From: Azolla caroliniana
Lineage: Eukaryota > Polypodiophyta
NCBI GenBank assembly: GCA_043228905.1
Contig: JBHGNT010000003.1
Span: 22,382,001 to 22,446,000, forward strand
DNA: 64,000 bases
Direction of reading: 5' to 3'
Part shown: positions 1-11,076 of the stretch, piece by piece
Layout: each line of letters starts with the position of its first letter
Numbering within the stretch: the first letter of the stretch is position 1
Notes under the pieces: generated by a model
Told to the model about the DNA's origin: nothing
Seen by the model: only the letters and a program-made list of their open reading frames with translations
Database searches by the model: none
Translations under genes and position numbers: made by a program

Positions 1-461
1 TTTTATTTGTGTTCCAAAAGAAAAATTGGAGCTAATCATCACTTCGTATGGATACATATATAATTAAAAGCTCACAACTTCAACATTCTCTACACCAAAA
101 AAGAAATAAAACAAGAATGACATATAAGGCGAGAGGGGGCCAGAAGACAAAAAACATCAGCATAATGTTAATATAACTAGTAGTGTGTGGGGCAAAGAAT
201 GTGACCTGAAGATGTGACCATGCTAACAATTGAACGAGCTAACAAAGATATCCATGAGACGGTATGTTGAGTCGATGCGTTGAGTCGATGCCTAGCATAA
301 GCTTCCTTTGCTTTGGCAATGCCACTACATAACGACTCGATCCGTAGGCATTGGCAATAGAAATCGGGTGGCCAACCCATGCCAAGGAGATCAACAATGA
401 CAAGACCATCAACAAGAGGGGGAGCTAGAGAGAGCATTGTCCATGTGAATGAGACACACTT
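1..461. other. 5' flank of window, no gene recognised
   Basis: AT-rich sequence upstream of PPOX. It contains one minus-strand reading frame of 96 codons (177-467) with no recognisable domain. I see no RNA gene or mobile-element terminus here. Confidence 0.5.
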
Positions 462-702
462 ACACATGTATAGAAGCCCGAGATCCTAGCAATTCGGGCT
501 TATGTATGTAATCGTGGATTTGGACACATACGCATCCAAACACACATACACACATGATACGTTAAAATCCTCAGGTTAATTAGTGTAACACATGTACAGA
601 AGCCTGAGATCCTAATTATCGGCTTCTGGATGTAACTGTGGATTCAGACACATAGGCATGCACACACGATACCTTAAAATCCTCAGGTTAATTAGTGTAA
701 CA
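462..702. repeat. Two-copy tandem duplication of about 120 bp
   Basis: The blocks 462-587 and 588-702 align end to end. Both contain agaagcc(c/t)gagatccta near the start and end in ttaaaatcctcaggttaatt followed by agtgtaac. The copies differ by scattered substitutions and a short length difference, so the duplication is not very recent. It lies about 200-400 bp upstream of the PPOX start codon. Confidence 0.8.
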
Positions 703-707
703 AAACA

Positions 708-738
708 ATAATGAATAATAATAATAATAATAATAATA
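708..738. repeat. (AAT)n microsatellite
   Basis: About ten AAT/ATA triplets, with one interruption, in the PPOX upstream region. Confidence 0.9.
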
Positions 739-841
739 TAGCTTTACCTTTGAAGTCAAATATGAAGATAACTTTCCCATTGCTAGTGTTAATGATTTAT
801 AATTAGATCTAAACATCAAATGAATGAAATTGGATGTAAAT

Positions 842-864
842 TTCTTCTTCTTCTTCTTCTTCTT
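842..864 (+). repeat. (TTC)n pyrimidine tract in the PPOX leader
   Basis: An uninterrupted CTT/TTC run ends 25 bp before the PPOX ATG. Pyrimidine tracts of this kind are common in plant 5' untranslated leaders. A similar tract precedes the CCX gene in this window. Confidence 0.8.
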
Positions 865-888
865 TCCAAATAACAATAAAATCCTTCA

Positions 889-3800
889 ATGGACTTGAGC
901 AACAGTCTGTTACCCCCTCCTCCTCCTCCTCCCTCCGGAACAAACCCTAATATTAACCCTAAATTTGGCTGGGGAATTCCTTTTCCTACATTTGGCCACT
1001 CAAGCCCTACAGCTGGGCAGGTAAACCCTAATCCTAACCCTACAATTGGCCAGATAGGTATTGACCCTAAATTGAGCCAGATAAATCCGAACCCTGAATT
1101 GGGCAGTAGAAACGCTCACCGTAAACCAGGACAAAGAAACGAAAACCCTAAATTCGATTGGATTAACCCTAACTCTACTAACCATAATCCCAACCCTAAC
1201 CACAAATATGGCAGGGAAAACCCTAACGCTACGCCTAAACCTAAATCCGGCTATCGAAACCTCGTTCCCACGCCAACATCAGATCGACATCAGAAGGCGC
1301 ATTGCATTGAGATCCACGCCAATCAACCCCCATATTCTTCTTCTCCATCAACAGAGCAGACACAGAGCAAAGAATTCTACGAGTGTGTTATTGTTGGGGC
1401 AGGGATTTCGGGATTATGCACAGCTCAGGCTTTAATTACAAAACATGGTTTTGACATCAGTCGACTTCTCATTACTGAAGCTAGGGATAGAGTCGGTGGT
1501 ACTATCTCTACTGTTCAGAGAGGGGAGTATCTATGGGAAGAAGGACCTCATAACTTTCAGCCCTCTGATCCATTGCTTACGATGGTGGTATGTCTTTTCT
1601 CATTTTTATTTTATGATGATTGTGTGTGCATAGTTTTATTTATTTGATTTGATTTCTATTACAATATTTAGTTTTTATGCTGATTGTCTGTGTGCATATA
1701 TCGAAGAATTCAGAAACTTTAAATTTTTTGATTAGTAAGAAGTCTTAGGGTTTTTAATCCCATTGTGATTCCCACATTTGCTTTGAGTAGGAGTTACTGA
1801 TATTATGAGCTTTTGGCGGTGAGCAGAGGAATTTCTCACATATAAAAAATGTATAATTCTTCATCTGAACTTATTTTTGTGTAGGATGGCACCATCAGAA
1901 CTTATAAGAATTGAATAAACACAAAGTTTTACGGAGAGAAAGAAAGAAAAATATATTGACTCTTAAGTTAGTAAGTTGCCTGTGAGAGTGAACAAGAGAT
2001 TGTGTATGAAAATGTTTTCTCATATTGGAGAACAACAAATGCAAGATCAAATGATCAATGAAGAGAAATGGATAGCCACAAATTAGGCCATCATCCTTAG
2101 CCCCTTTGACTTTTGACATCACCTCTGAGAAGTAATGAAAGGCCCTTATTGCGTATTTTACACCATCCCGATACTTTCTCCGCACCTTCTTGTCAAGAGG
2201 AATTTTCCTAGGCTTACTTAATTAAGGTCAAATCCTGTCCCACCAGAAAGCAATAGCCCACCCCTGGTGTTGAGCATTTCGATTACAGAACCAACTAACT
2301 TAACATTAGAATGACGCTTAACTTATCCTAAGACAATAGGCCATCATCCTTAGCCCCTTTGACTTTTGAAAGGCCCTTATTGCGTATTTTACACCATCCC
2401 GATACTTTCTCCGCACCTTCTTGTCAAGAGGAATTTTCCTAGGCTTACTTAATTAAGGTCAAATCCTGTCCCACCAGAAAGCAATAGCCCACCCCTGGTG
2501 TTGAGCATTTCGATTACAGAACCAACTAACTTAACATTAGAATGACGCTTAACTTATCCTAAGACAATAGCTTCTTGTTTAGATCCATTGGAAGTATCCT
2601 TAGTCCTCTTGATATGCTTAACATTCCCCCCCAGTGATGATGAGCTGATCCACATAGAGCACAACTAATAGTAGTTTCCAGTCTCATTTACAAATTTTGG
2701 CTGAGTAGTAGAGATTACTTGATTAATTAAATCTTCAATAACCCAGGATGTGTCCTCTAGAACTGTCATGGATATCAAACCTTGGATTATTCTCAGCCAG
2801 ATTCCAATGTTATATAGACAACAAGAGGTTGAAATTAAGATGTCTAACATACATGGGATGCATAAGAAGTTTTTTTCTATGATTTCTATGCTTCATTAGG
2901 ACCAGCATCACGAACTTCTGCAGGTGAACCGGAGAATACCTAGCTACATATAGTCAGACGGATGGGAAGGTTGAAGTTAAGAATGTTTGATATACATGGA
3001 AGGAATTAGGAGTAAGCAATAAGGCTGGTTAGCTATTTAGAATCATTTCTGTCAAACAAGTAAATTATGTAGTGCTTCTATTTAATTCATTGGAGTTGGA
3101 ACTGCAAAGTTTGAATGCTTTAGGGTTATACCCAAGTTTTTTCACACATCCAACCCACCAACACTTTATGAGTGTCAAAACTCGATGGTGTATTTTGTAC
3201 ATGCTATTTTATTTTGGAGTTTGTGATCACTGATTATGAAGATATAAAGCCTGTTCGAATTCCACATCTTACATGTCTTAAGTTTATTTTGTTTCTCCTC
3301 TTCAATATTGGTAATTAACTTGTATTGCTCCATATTTTGCATATCTTAAATTTATTGTCTTTCTCCTCTTCATTATTGGTAAGATAAACGCTTAATTTGT
3401 GTTGCCCCACATTTTACATGTCTTAACTTTCTCCTCTTCACTTCAGTTAAGATAAACTCTTAACCTCGTATCCTAGTCCTTAATGTCACATAAAGCATGG
3501 TAGTTGGTTCTCAACGTGTTTTTGTGGCTTATTCTACGTGTTTGTTTATATTTTCGAATGTATGAACTATATGCCACATCTGATATTGTGTTTTTTTTCC
3601 GGAAACAGGTTGATGCTGGCCTAAAGGATGAACTTGTTCTTGGGGATCCAATGGCCATGCGTTTTGTTTATTGGCAAGGGAAGTTAAGACCAGTTCCATC
3701 AGGACCTACTGATTTACCTTTCTTTGATTTGTTGAGCATTCAAGGAAAACTAAGAGCTGGTTTGGGTGCTCTTGGCATACGTCCTCCTCCACCCGTAAGG

Positions 3801-6800
3801 ACATCAAATACTATAGATAACCTAGTTCAGCATTGATGACCTTTAATGCAAACTCTATGAATTTCAATGCATGTAAGGTGACCAGATTTATATTGGGATC
3901 ATAGGGATATGAAGAATCAGTTGAGGAATTTGTCCGTCGTAACCTTGGGGCTGAGGTCTTCGAAAGATTAATTGAACCTTTTTGCTCAGGTCAAATGTTT
4001 TAATCAATATCTTCAGTATAGTCCATATTGTTTTGTTTGCTTGTAAAAATAAATCTGGAAAGTTTTTTGTTTCTAGGAACTGTAACAACATACCTATCAA
4101 TGGAAAACTTCTAGCTCAATTTGTTTCCAATTTACTTGTGTAGAGAATTCTGTTGAAATTTTATGACTTTGGTATAGGTGTCTATGCGGGAAACGCTGCC
4201 AAGCTGAGCATGAAGGCCACATTTGGAAGAGTTTGGAAGCTTGAAGATATGGGAGGAAGTATTCTTGGAGGAACTTTTAAACTCATTCAAAACAGAAATA
4301 ACATTCCAACACCTCCTAGAGATCCGTATGCTCCTAAATATCTTGATACATTTCTATAAGTCGGTAAAATTTACACCAAACCAAATGCTAACCTCTTATG
4401 CTTTTAAGCAATGGGAAGAAATATTGCTGAAAGAGTTATTATTTGTTGAAATGTACCTTTTTTCAGACCCATGTCTACAGTTCTTTTCCTGCAAGTAACC
4501 TTGAACCTAGTTTTCCAAAAAAGGTTGGAACAAGGAGAAAAATATCTCTAAGAGCTGTTTAGGGTTTTTTCAACCAATAATATGGGAAAGTCATGACAAC
4601 CTTCTTATTACTCTACAACTATATGACTATTGAATGTTAAACTTTTATAAATATCCTCGCTGAACCTATTCTTTCATCATATGTTATCGATGATATGCAT
4701 TGTATAGAAAGTCAATTTATGTTTGGGTGAAAAGACATATTCATCAGTGCCAATTATACAATTGTATATTTTGATAACCAAACATTTTTGGCTTACCAGA
4801 CGGTTACCTACAGTAAGAGGACAAAATGTGGGATCATTCCGAAAAGGATTGATAACACTACCAAAAGCCATCGCTGAGAGGTAAGGATATATGCTGATGC
4901 AAAAAAAATTCCTTTGTATTGTATTGTTTGTATTGATTAAACTAAATGACATCGTTATCTTCTTGAACTAAACTTGTCAGATTAGGCAATAGTGTCAAAC
5001 TCAATTGGACACTCGAGTCTGTGCAAGCTGCATCAAGAGGTGGATATGAACTAATGTATAAAACTCCTGAAGGGCTGAAAACAGTTTTAACGAAAGCAGT
5101 TGTTCTCACAGTACCAGCATATGTTGCAAGTAAAATATTGCGACCATTATCTGTAAGTTATTCCATATTTCGGTTTAATCATGTTTTATCAAATTTCTCT
5201 TAGACGACAACACTCTTTATCATCATAAAATGAATGATAATGAGTAAACCAAAATAACAAATTTGAGCTACATCTAAAACAATGCATTTGACTCATTCAA
5301 ATAGTGTTATTCAAGAATTGAGTATAATTGAGATTCGGGTAGTTTTTTCATTGAATGATGCTAGAAACTTGCAGCCGACTCACTTTCAAAGTTTTCTTAC
5401 TCCCCATTGGCAACTGTAACATTGTCTTATCCGAAGTCTTCTATAAGGGAAGATCGTCTTGTTAATGGAGAGCTGAAAGGATTTTGTCAGCTCCATCCTC
5501 GCAACCAAGGAATTCAAACCTTAGGTAAGCTAACCGATTTTTCTTTTGAGAATATGGGGTGTGCAGGTTGCAAAATATTGGATGTTTGTGATTTTTATCA
5601 TAGTGAGTAATGTATGTTTGTTTACATAGTGAATCTCGGCATGTGCAACCCAAATTTCTTTATGACCACTTTCCATTGCAAGGAATTACGAATAAACTTT
5701 ATTGGCTTTCATTTCTTTTGTATAAATGGTTTTAGACCCTGTAAACAAAATCATGAAATTTTTATTGTCTATGATGTGATATTGAATGTATATGGTACAT
5801 GATTCCTTTTACGACCAGAACCCCCGGATTTTATGAACATTGTTTATGCAAGTAATATTCATCCCTTCGTTTTAATAGCATGAAGCATTGTATGCAGTGA
5901 TGTACTATTTAATGTTCAGAAACAAACTTATTCTTCATCTTTCACATATGCCTAATGTGAAACAAATAATCTTTTTACTTCATTTTTTGTAGGAACAATC
6001 TATTCTTCATCATTTTTTCCTGGTCGTGCTCCTTCTGGTCAGGTACTTTTGGTTAACTATATTGGAGGGGTTACCAACCCAGATATAATCAATATGGTAA
6101 GGCTTTCTTTTCAATAACATTACAATTCTGTTAATAGATCATAGATTCATATATTGATCCTACCATGGAAATTAGTGTCTTTCCATGAAAATAATGGGGC
6201 TTAACTTCTCTCACCTAACAAAAGATACAGCAATACTAATAATAGATCATACAATGATATGACACTATCATCATTATTGTGACTTACCAATCAATGTCAT
6301 GAAAATCTGTCACGTCTTATCAATCATTATAGTCACTTAATTATAGATCTCATGAAGAATTTATATCCTGTAATGATCAATAACATGGAAATTGGTACCA
6401 ATCATTATTGTTGCTTACTGGTTAGTCTTATGAAAATCATCGTGTAAAAAAGGTTGAGAGTGTACACTAAAGCACATTTGAAAAAAAAACGTTTTGAGCC
6501 TCAATTCTTTTAATGCATGGAACAGTGTTTGAGTGTGCACAGCAAGCATATTAATTGATAATGTTGGAATTTCAGACTGAAACAGAGCTTGTGAACCAAG
6601 TTGATAAAGATATCCGGAAAATGCTGATCAAACCTGATGCACCGAGACCAAAGGATCTGGCAGTGAGAGTCTGGCCAAGAGCTATTCCACAATTTGATGT
6701 AGGTCACTTTGACATCCTAAAGGATGCCCACAACGCATTAGATGATGCAGGTTTAAATGGTCTATTTCTCGGTGGAAATTATGTGCTCGGTGTCACCTTG

Positions 6801-6881
6801 AGCCAATGTGTTGACGGTGCATATGAATGTGCCCAATCCATCTCCCAATTCTCTGGGAAGGTATCATCAGTTCATAAATAA
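889..6881 (+). CDS. PPO1: Protoporphyrinogen oxidase, plastid type (PPOX, 9 exons)
   Basis: This is a flavoenzyme that oxidises protoporphyrinogen IX to protoporphyrin IX, the last step shared by haem and chlorophyll synthesis; the family acts in plastids. I read exons 889-1587, 3609-3794, 3905-3989, 4178-4325, 4800-4880, 4981-5152, 5365-5524, 5993-6096 and 6576-6881. All introns are GT-AG, the phases close, and the product is 646 aa. Visible motifs are the FAD dinucleotide-binding GAGISG at residues 170-175, then EARDRVGG, GDLVLGDP-like and LPFFDLLSI blocks, IEPFCSGVYAG, and the C-terminal FAD-contacting GLFLGGNY near residue 607. The N-terminus before the FAD motif is about 100 residues longer than in typical plant PPOX1 and is Asn-Pro rich. 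Met1 is the only in-frame Met before that motif. The mitochondrial isoform is less likely because the core matches PPOX1 better. Confidence 0.93.
942..1240 (+). repeat. Degenerate telomere-like AACCCTAA repeats inside PPOX exon 1
   Basis: About a dozen AACCCTAA or AAACCCTAA units are spaced through this coding stretch. They are read as Asn-Pro pairs (NPN, NPK, NPNPN) at roughly residues 19-115. The spacing is irregular, with Phe/Trp/Ile/Gly-containing spacers between units. This is part of the presumed plastid-targeting region. Confidence 0.8.
2084..2568. repeat. Tandem duplication of about 250 bp in PPOX intron 1
   Basis: 2084-2336 and 2337-2567 are nearly identical direct copies beginning taggccatcatccttagccc and ending at the shared agacaata block. 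The second copy lacks about 22 bp (the catcacctctgagaagtaat stretch). It lies within the 2-kb first intron and does not touch the splice sites. Confidence 0.9.
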
Positions 6882-9800
6882 TTATACGTATAGAATGATA
6901 AAAATAAAATTCCCTTACAATCTCAACATAGAATTCCCATACACTCTTCGGGTATAAAAACCCCATACTATATTCACTTGGAAATTCCCAATCAATATTC
7001 AGAATAAAAATCCTCATGCAATCTTCAAATAAAATTAAAATGCGATCATCAAATGGGATCCACATAATTTCTTATAGTCAATAATAGATTCCGCTTCATT
7101 GTCACACGCAAGTGATAACTGAAGAGAGGATTGTAAGGCATTGGGGCATTTCTAAGTTGAGTCAGTATTCAATTTGAAGGAGCTGTTTATCAGATGTAGA
7201 GATTGATTCTCTCGAGACTCACTTTTGTATATTTATCCTTGTGGTCTTCAAATGCAAAATAATCTAAGATGCTGTTCAAAATTAATGAGGCAATGATTAT
7301 AATTCATTTGCTTCTCGCTTCATGGGGTCATTTGTTAAAGGTAATAACCTTTAAATGATCCACAACATTGTACCTCATTAACTGGAAATGCTTAGACATT
7401 GTGGGTATGTTCAAGTTGATATAGCTTATTGTGGTGGTACATCATTATGTAGCTTTCTATAAAGATTTAACATATGAACCCTACCCTTGGGTGTTGATGT
7501 TGTGAATACACATTTTTAGTTCACTCTGTGCTAAATGGTTCACAAAATCTATTCTCATTGAATTGGTCTACTTGCACTTAACCTCATGTAGCTCTATACA
7601 TGTGTTGTATGCACTTTTTTAATTCACAAATGTTTGTTTTGCAATATTATTTGGGGATGGATAGTGAGTATTAATGGGGGCATCTAGCTATAGTGTGTGT
7701 GTGTGTGTGTGTGACGTGTGTTTATAGAGAGATAAAAAGAAAGAAAGAAATATAAATGTCTTCTAAGAACAAATTTGGCCCATGAGACAATTGGTTACAA
7801 CAAAACGGGATGTGTACCCAATTATCGAAAATAAAAATAAAATAAATATAAATAAAAGAATTCTAATATTGTGCAAAAGATGTTATAGTGTAACATATAT
7901 AAAGGAAATGGCTATGTGCTAGGCCTAGTTTAATTTCCATCCAAGTCTCTCGGAAAGGTGGGGGAGGTCAAAGGGTTTCGATGTGGGTGTGGCCCGTGGT
8001 TTCAATCAATGTAAAGGTATCCCGACCATAGCTTTTAGGCATTGTAACTCACGTTCCCTTATCTTCTTAATTGCTTCTACACAATGAGTAACTTAGAGAC
8101 AAGGTATCCTTCAAGAAATTTCATTGGTTACATGTTGGTGAATATTTGAAAGGTCATGTGTACATTTGCCATATTTTTTTGGGTATTACTTGATTACGGT
8201 CCTCATGAGATATCAAAGTTTTACCATTCTCCTGGTTGTACCTAAGAGGAGGTAAGTTATTAATGTTTAGGGCATTTGCAAAAAGCCAACTTACCATAGT
8301 GTTATACCAAGGGCTAGTATTGTCAAACTCATAAAGTGATCGAGATGCCTCAAAAGCTTGACAAGATATCCTATCTTGTGATTGGCTATGTATCCTACTA
8401 ATAAAAAGTACAAGTTCAAAAAGTGCTTATAATAGCATAGGGGGTAAAGTGAACTCTGCTCTAATGATATCATGTGGCACTGTCAATTTGCTTCGAAGTT
8501 AACGTAAATGATTGACCTTGGATTCTCTCAATTTCAATAATGAGAGGAGGTCAATCTTTTATATGTATGTGTGGATATCTATTCTTGGTGAACATTTTAG
8601 ACCAAGTCTTTTTAAATTGTCAAAAATGGTAGGAATGAAGCATCAATCTTGCCAATGCCCACGTGATCACAGAAATTCTAACATATATATTTCATGTGAT
8701 GCCCACAAGTCATATCATATTATGCACAAACATTTTTACAACTTGTAAAAATTAAACATTCAATGACTATAGATTACCTCACGAGAGAGGTAATGCTTTT
8801 GTTTTTTGTAAAAGATACTTCCCATTAGTTAGGTAGAGTGTGTCATTACACAATGCACTCCAATCTGTACAGAAATGTTGCCTCAAAATTAATGAGGCTG
8901 AATTTCAGAAAACGATGGTGTACTACACCGATGGCTGTAGAAATTGGAGTGGATATACGTTGGCAGTATGTAGTACCGAGATGGTTGTTCTCCCTCCCAT
9001 TAGATGATAGAGGGGCGTGAATGACATGGAAACATAGAGAACAAACATGTTGGCTATTGAGTGTAAGATAAATAAGTGATGTAGCGCATGTGGAAGTAGG
9101 TAATGACTACCCGTTAAAGGGACTAAAGTTGTATATTGTATGTCATTTTAACTAATGGAGTATATTCTTATTTGGAAAAAAAAACATGTATAGAAATGTA
9201 ATTGTAGACAATCAACCACATTACCCCAGTATGTGATTAACATCCTGCAACATGTAAAATTTTAGAAAAATACCATGTACCTTCTTGGTTGGGTTGCCAC
9301 ATTGCCAAGGTGAAAATAACTATTTTGGCTTGGTGTAACACCACTTTGGCATGCCATCTTAATATGAAAATGCATCATCATATGTCAAATAATGGAGTTC
9401 TATATATCACTACACCAGAATTACTAAGTAAACATTGTGTCCCATAACTTCTTTTCCACAATAAAATTTGTTGCTACCACCAATGATATGCATACAAACG
9501 TATGACCTATCACATACACATATTGTAAGAGATAAGACAATCAATCAATGATGTTTTGACTTCGTAGTTTATATAAATTAGTAACTTTGGCCTAGTTCAA
9601 ACATGCGAACAACAGCCACCAAAAAAATATTTGTAATGGGACCTAAGGAGACTTGGACACAACATTCAATTTCTTGAGATGAATCGAATTTGTTTTAGGA
9701 TTTTAGGATGGTTTAGACAATAATTATGTAGTTTTGAGTTTTGACCCAATTCTGACAAATTCCGAAAGTATTTGTAATGTTACATGAGAGGGTATACGTA

Positions 9801-10087
9801 CATGCCATAATCAACCTTCCCCCAAATTGGTTTTCAATGTCATTGTGCCACATGAACAAGTTGTGGATATTTCTCTCTCCTACGATGCACTCAAGTTGTT
9901 TCCAAGGTCAACATTTAACTTTGATCCATTTGAGACAAACAAAACAACTTATTTGGGATAGGGACACAATGTTTTCTTGCATGAGATGCGCCCCAATTTG
10001 TATCCAAGGTCAGCATGTCACTTTTAGGGTGGGTTCAAGCAAACCAAATAACATTTAGTGAAAAAAACGAACTATTTGTAATGCATT
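6882..10087. other. Intergenic spacer, no gene recognised
   Basis: 3.2 kb of AT-rich DNA between PPOX and CCX. Short reading frames have no recognisable domains. It holds a TG microsatellite (7693-7713) and weak transposon-like words (see rejected items), but no terminal repeats that I can pair. Confidence 0.6.
7693..7713. repeat. (TG)n microsatellite
   Basis: About ten uninterrupted TG dinucleotides. Confidence 0.9.
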
Positions 10088-10625
10088 TTGGAGAGATGGA
10101 GACACATGGTTGTGTTCTTGAGACATAACACGCACACGCATACAAACATTTTCTTTCTAGAGATGCACAGACACATTTAAGTATTTCTCAGGGCACACAA
10201 CACAAACAAGTCGTTTCTTTCCGGAGACGCACAGACACATTTGATTATTTCTCAGGGCACACAACACAAACAAGTCGTTTCTTTCCGGAGACGCACAGAC
10301 ACATTTGATTATTTCTCAGGGCACACGACACAAACAGGTTGCTTCTTTCCGGAGACACACCGATTTGGTTGAGGAGACACACACTCTTTAATGCATTTTC
10401 GAGACATGGAGACACATGGTTGTAGACATAACACGCACACGCACACAAACATTTTCTTTCTAGAGATGCATAGACACATTTGAGTATTTCTTAGGGCACA
10501 CAACACAAACAAGTCGTTTCTTTCTGGAGATGCACAGACACATTTGATTATTTCTCAAGGCACACAACACAAACAAGTCGCTTCTTTCCGGAGACACACC
10601 GATTTGGTTGAGGAGACACACACTC
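10088..10625. repeat. Minisatellite, 64-bp units in a higher-order duplication
   Basis: A 64-bp unit (ggcacacaacacaaacaagt, cgtttctttccggaga and so on) repeats at an exact 64-bp period (10192, 10256, 10320). The whole block 10088-10378 is then repeated as 10390-10625, with the same flanking words (gagacatggagacacatgg upstream, ccgatttggttgaggagaca downstream). Reading frames across it on both strands are artefacts of this periodicity. It ends at a C8/G6 palindrome near 10628. Confidence 0.85.
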
Positions 10626-10627
10626 TT

Positions 10628-10645
10628 CCCCCCCCGGGGGGCGGG
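10628..10645. repeat. Poly-C/poly-G palindrome
   Basis: Eight C followed by six G and then CGGG form a perfect self-complementary block in otherwise AT-rich DNA, at the end of the minisatellite. Confidence 0.75.
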
Positions 10646-10718
10646 ACATGGGCACTGGAATGGACACAAACACAGACACAGACATGCCGGTTTCCCAGAG
10701 CCATCGGAAGCCCAAGGT

Positions 10719-10720
<2 letters not shown>

Positions 10721-10749
<29 letters not shown>

Positions 10750-10763
10750 TTGTTTGTTTCACT
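10721..10763. repeat. (TG)n/(TTTG)n microsatellite
   Basis: A run of about 14 TG units passes into TTTG units, followed by a CT-rich stretch that leads into the CCX 5' leader. Confidence 0.9.
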
Positions 10764-10920
10764 TGTCTCTTTCTCTTTGTGTTTGATCCTCTTTGTTTTT
10801 CTCTCGTCTCTCACAATGATCATCATCATACACAATGGATGATGGGTTGGAGAAAGTGTTTTTCTGGCTACTTTTTACCCTAATCCTTTCTCCCATGGAA
10901 TCATGACCTAATTAATACCT

Positions 10921-11076
10921 CTGTCTCATCTCTTCTTCTTCTTCTTCTTCTTCGTCCTTCTCTCCTGTCAGATCGATCCCAATCTCTGCCTACTCCTCCA
11001 CCTCCTCCTCTGTCTCTCCATCCCTGCGTGTGTACTTCTCCGTTCTCCCTCATTTTGATGACGATCTTCTTCGTCA
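10921..11076 (+). promoter_or_regulatory. Pyrimidine-rich CCX 5' leader
   Basis: CT-rich sequence with a (TTC)n run at about 10931-10953 lies directly upstream of the CCX ATG. This is typical of a plant 5' untranslated leader. The transcription start cannot be fixed by eye. Confidence 0.4.

Noticed and set aside
177-467. 96-codon minus-strand frame upstream of PPOX
   Set aside because: No domain, no codon-use signal, overlaps a repeat; likely chance.
8451-8477. Word resembling a copia primer-site complement (gctctaatgatatcatgt)
   Set aside because: Two extra bases, and no LTR pair or coding remnant nearby.
9409-9427. CACTACACCAGAA-like word, similar to CACTA transposon ends
   Set aside because: No matching inverted end or transposase found; one terminus alone is not support.
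10080-10640. CRISPR-like array from the regular repeats
   Set aside because: Nuclear plant DNA; the repeats are continuous minisatellite units without unique spacers.
10245-10883. Several 60-100 codon frames on both strands
   Set aside because: They follow the 64-bp minisatellite and TG repeats and have no domain.
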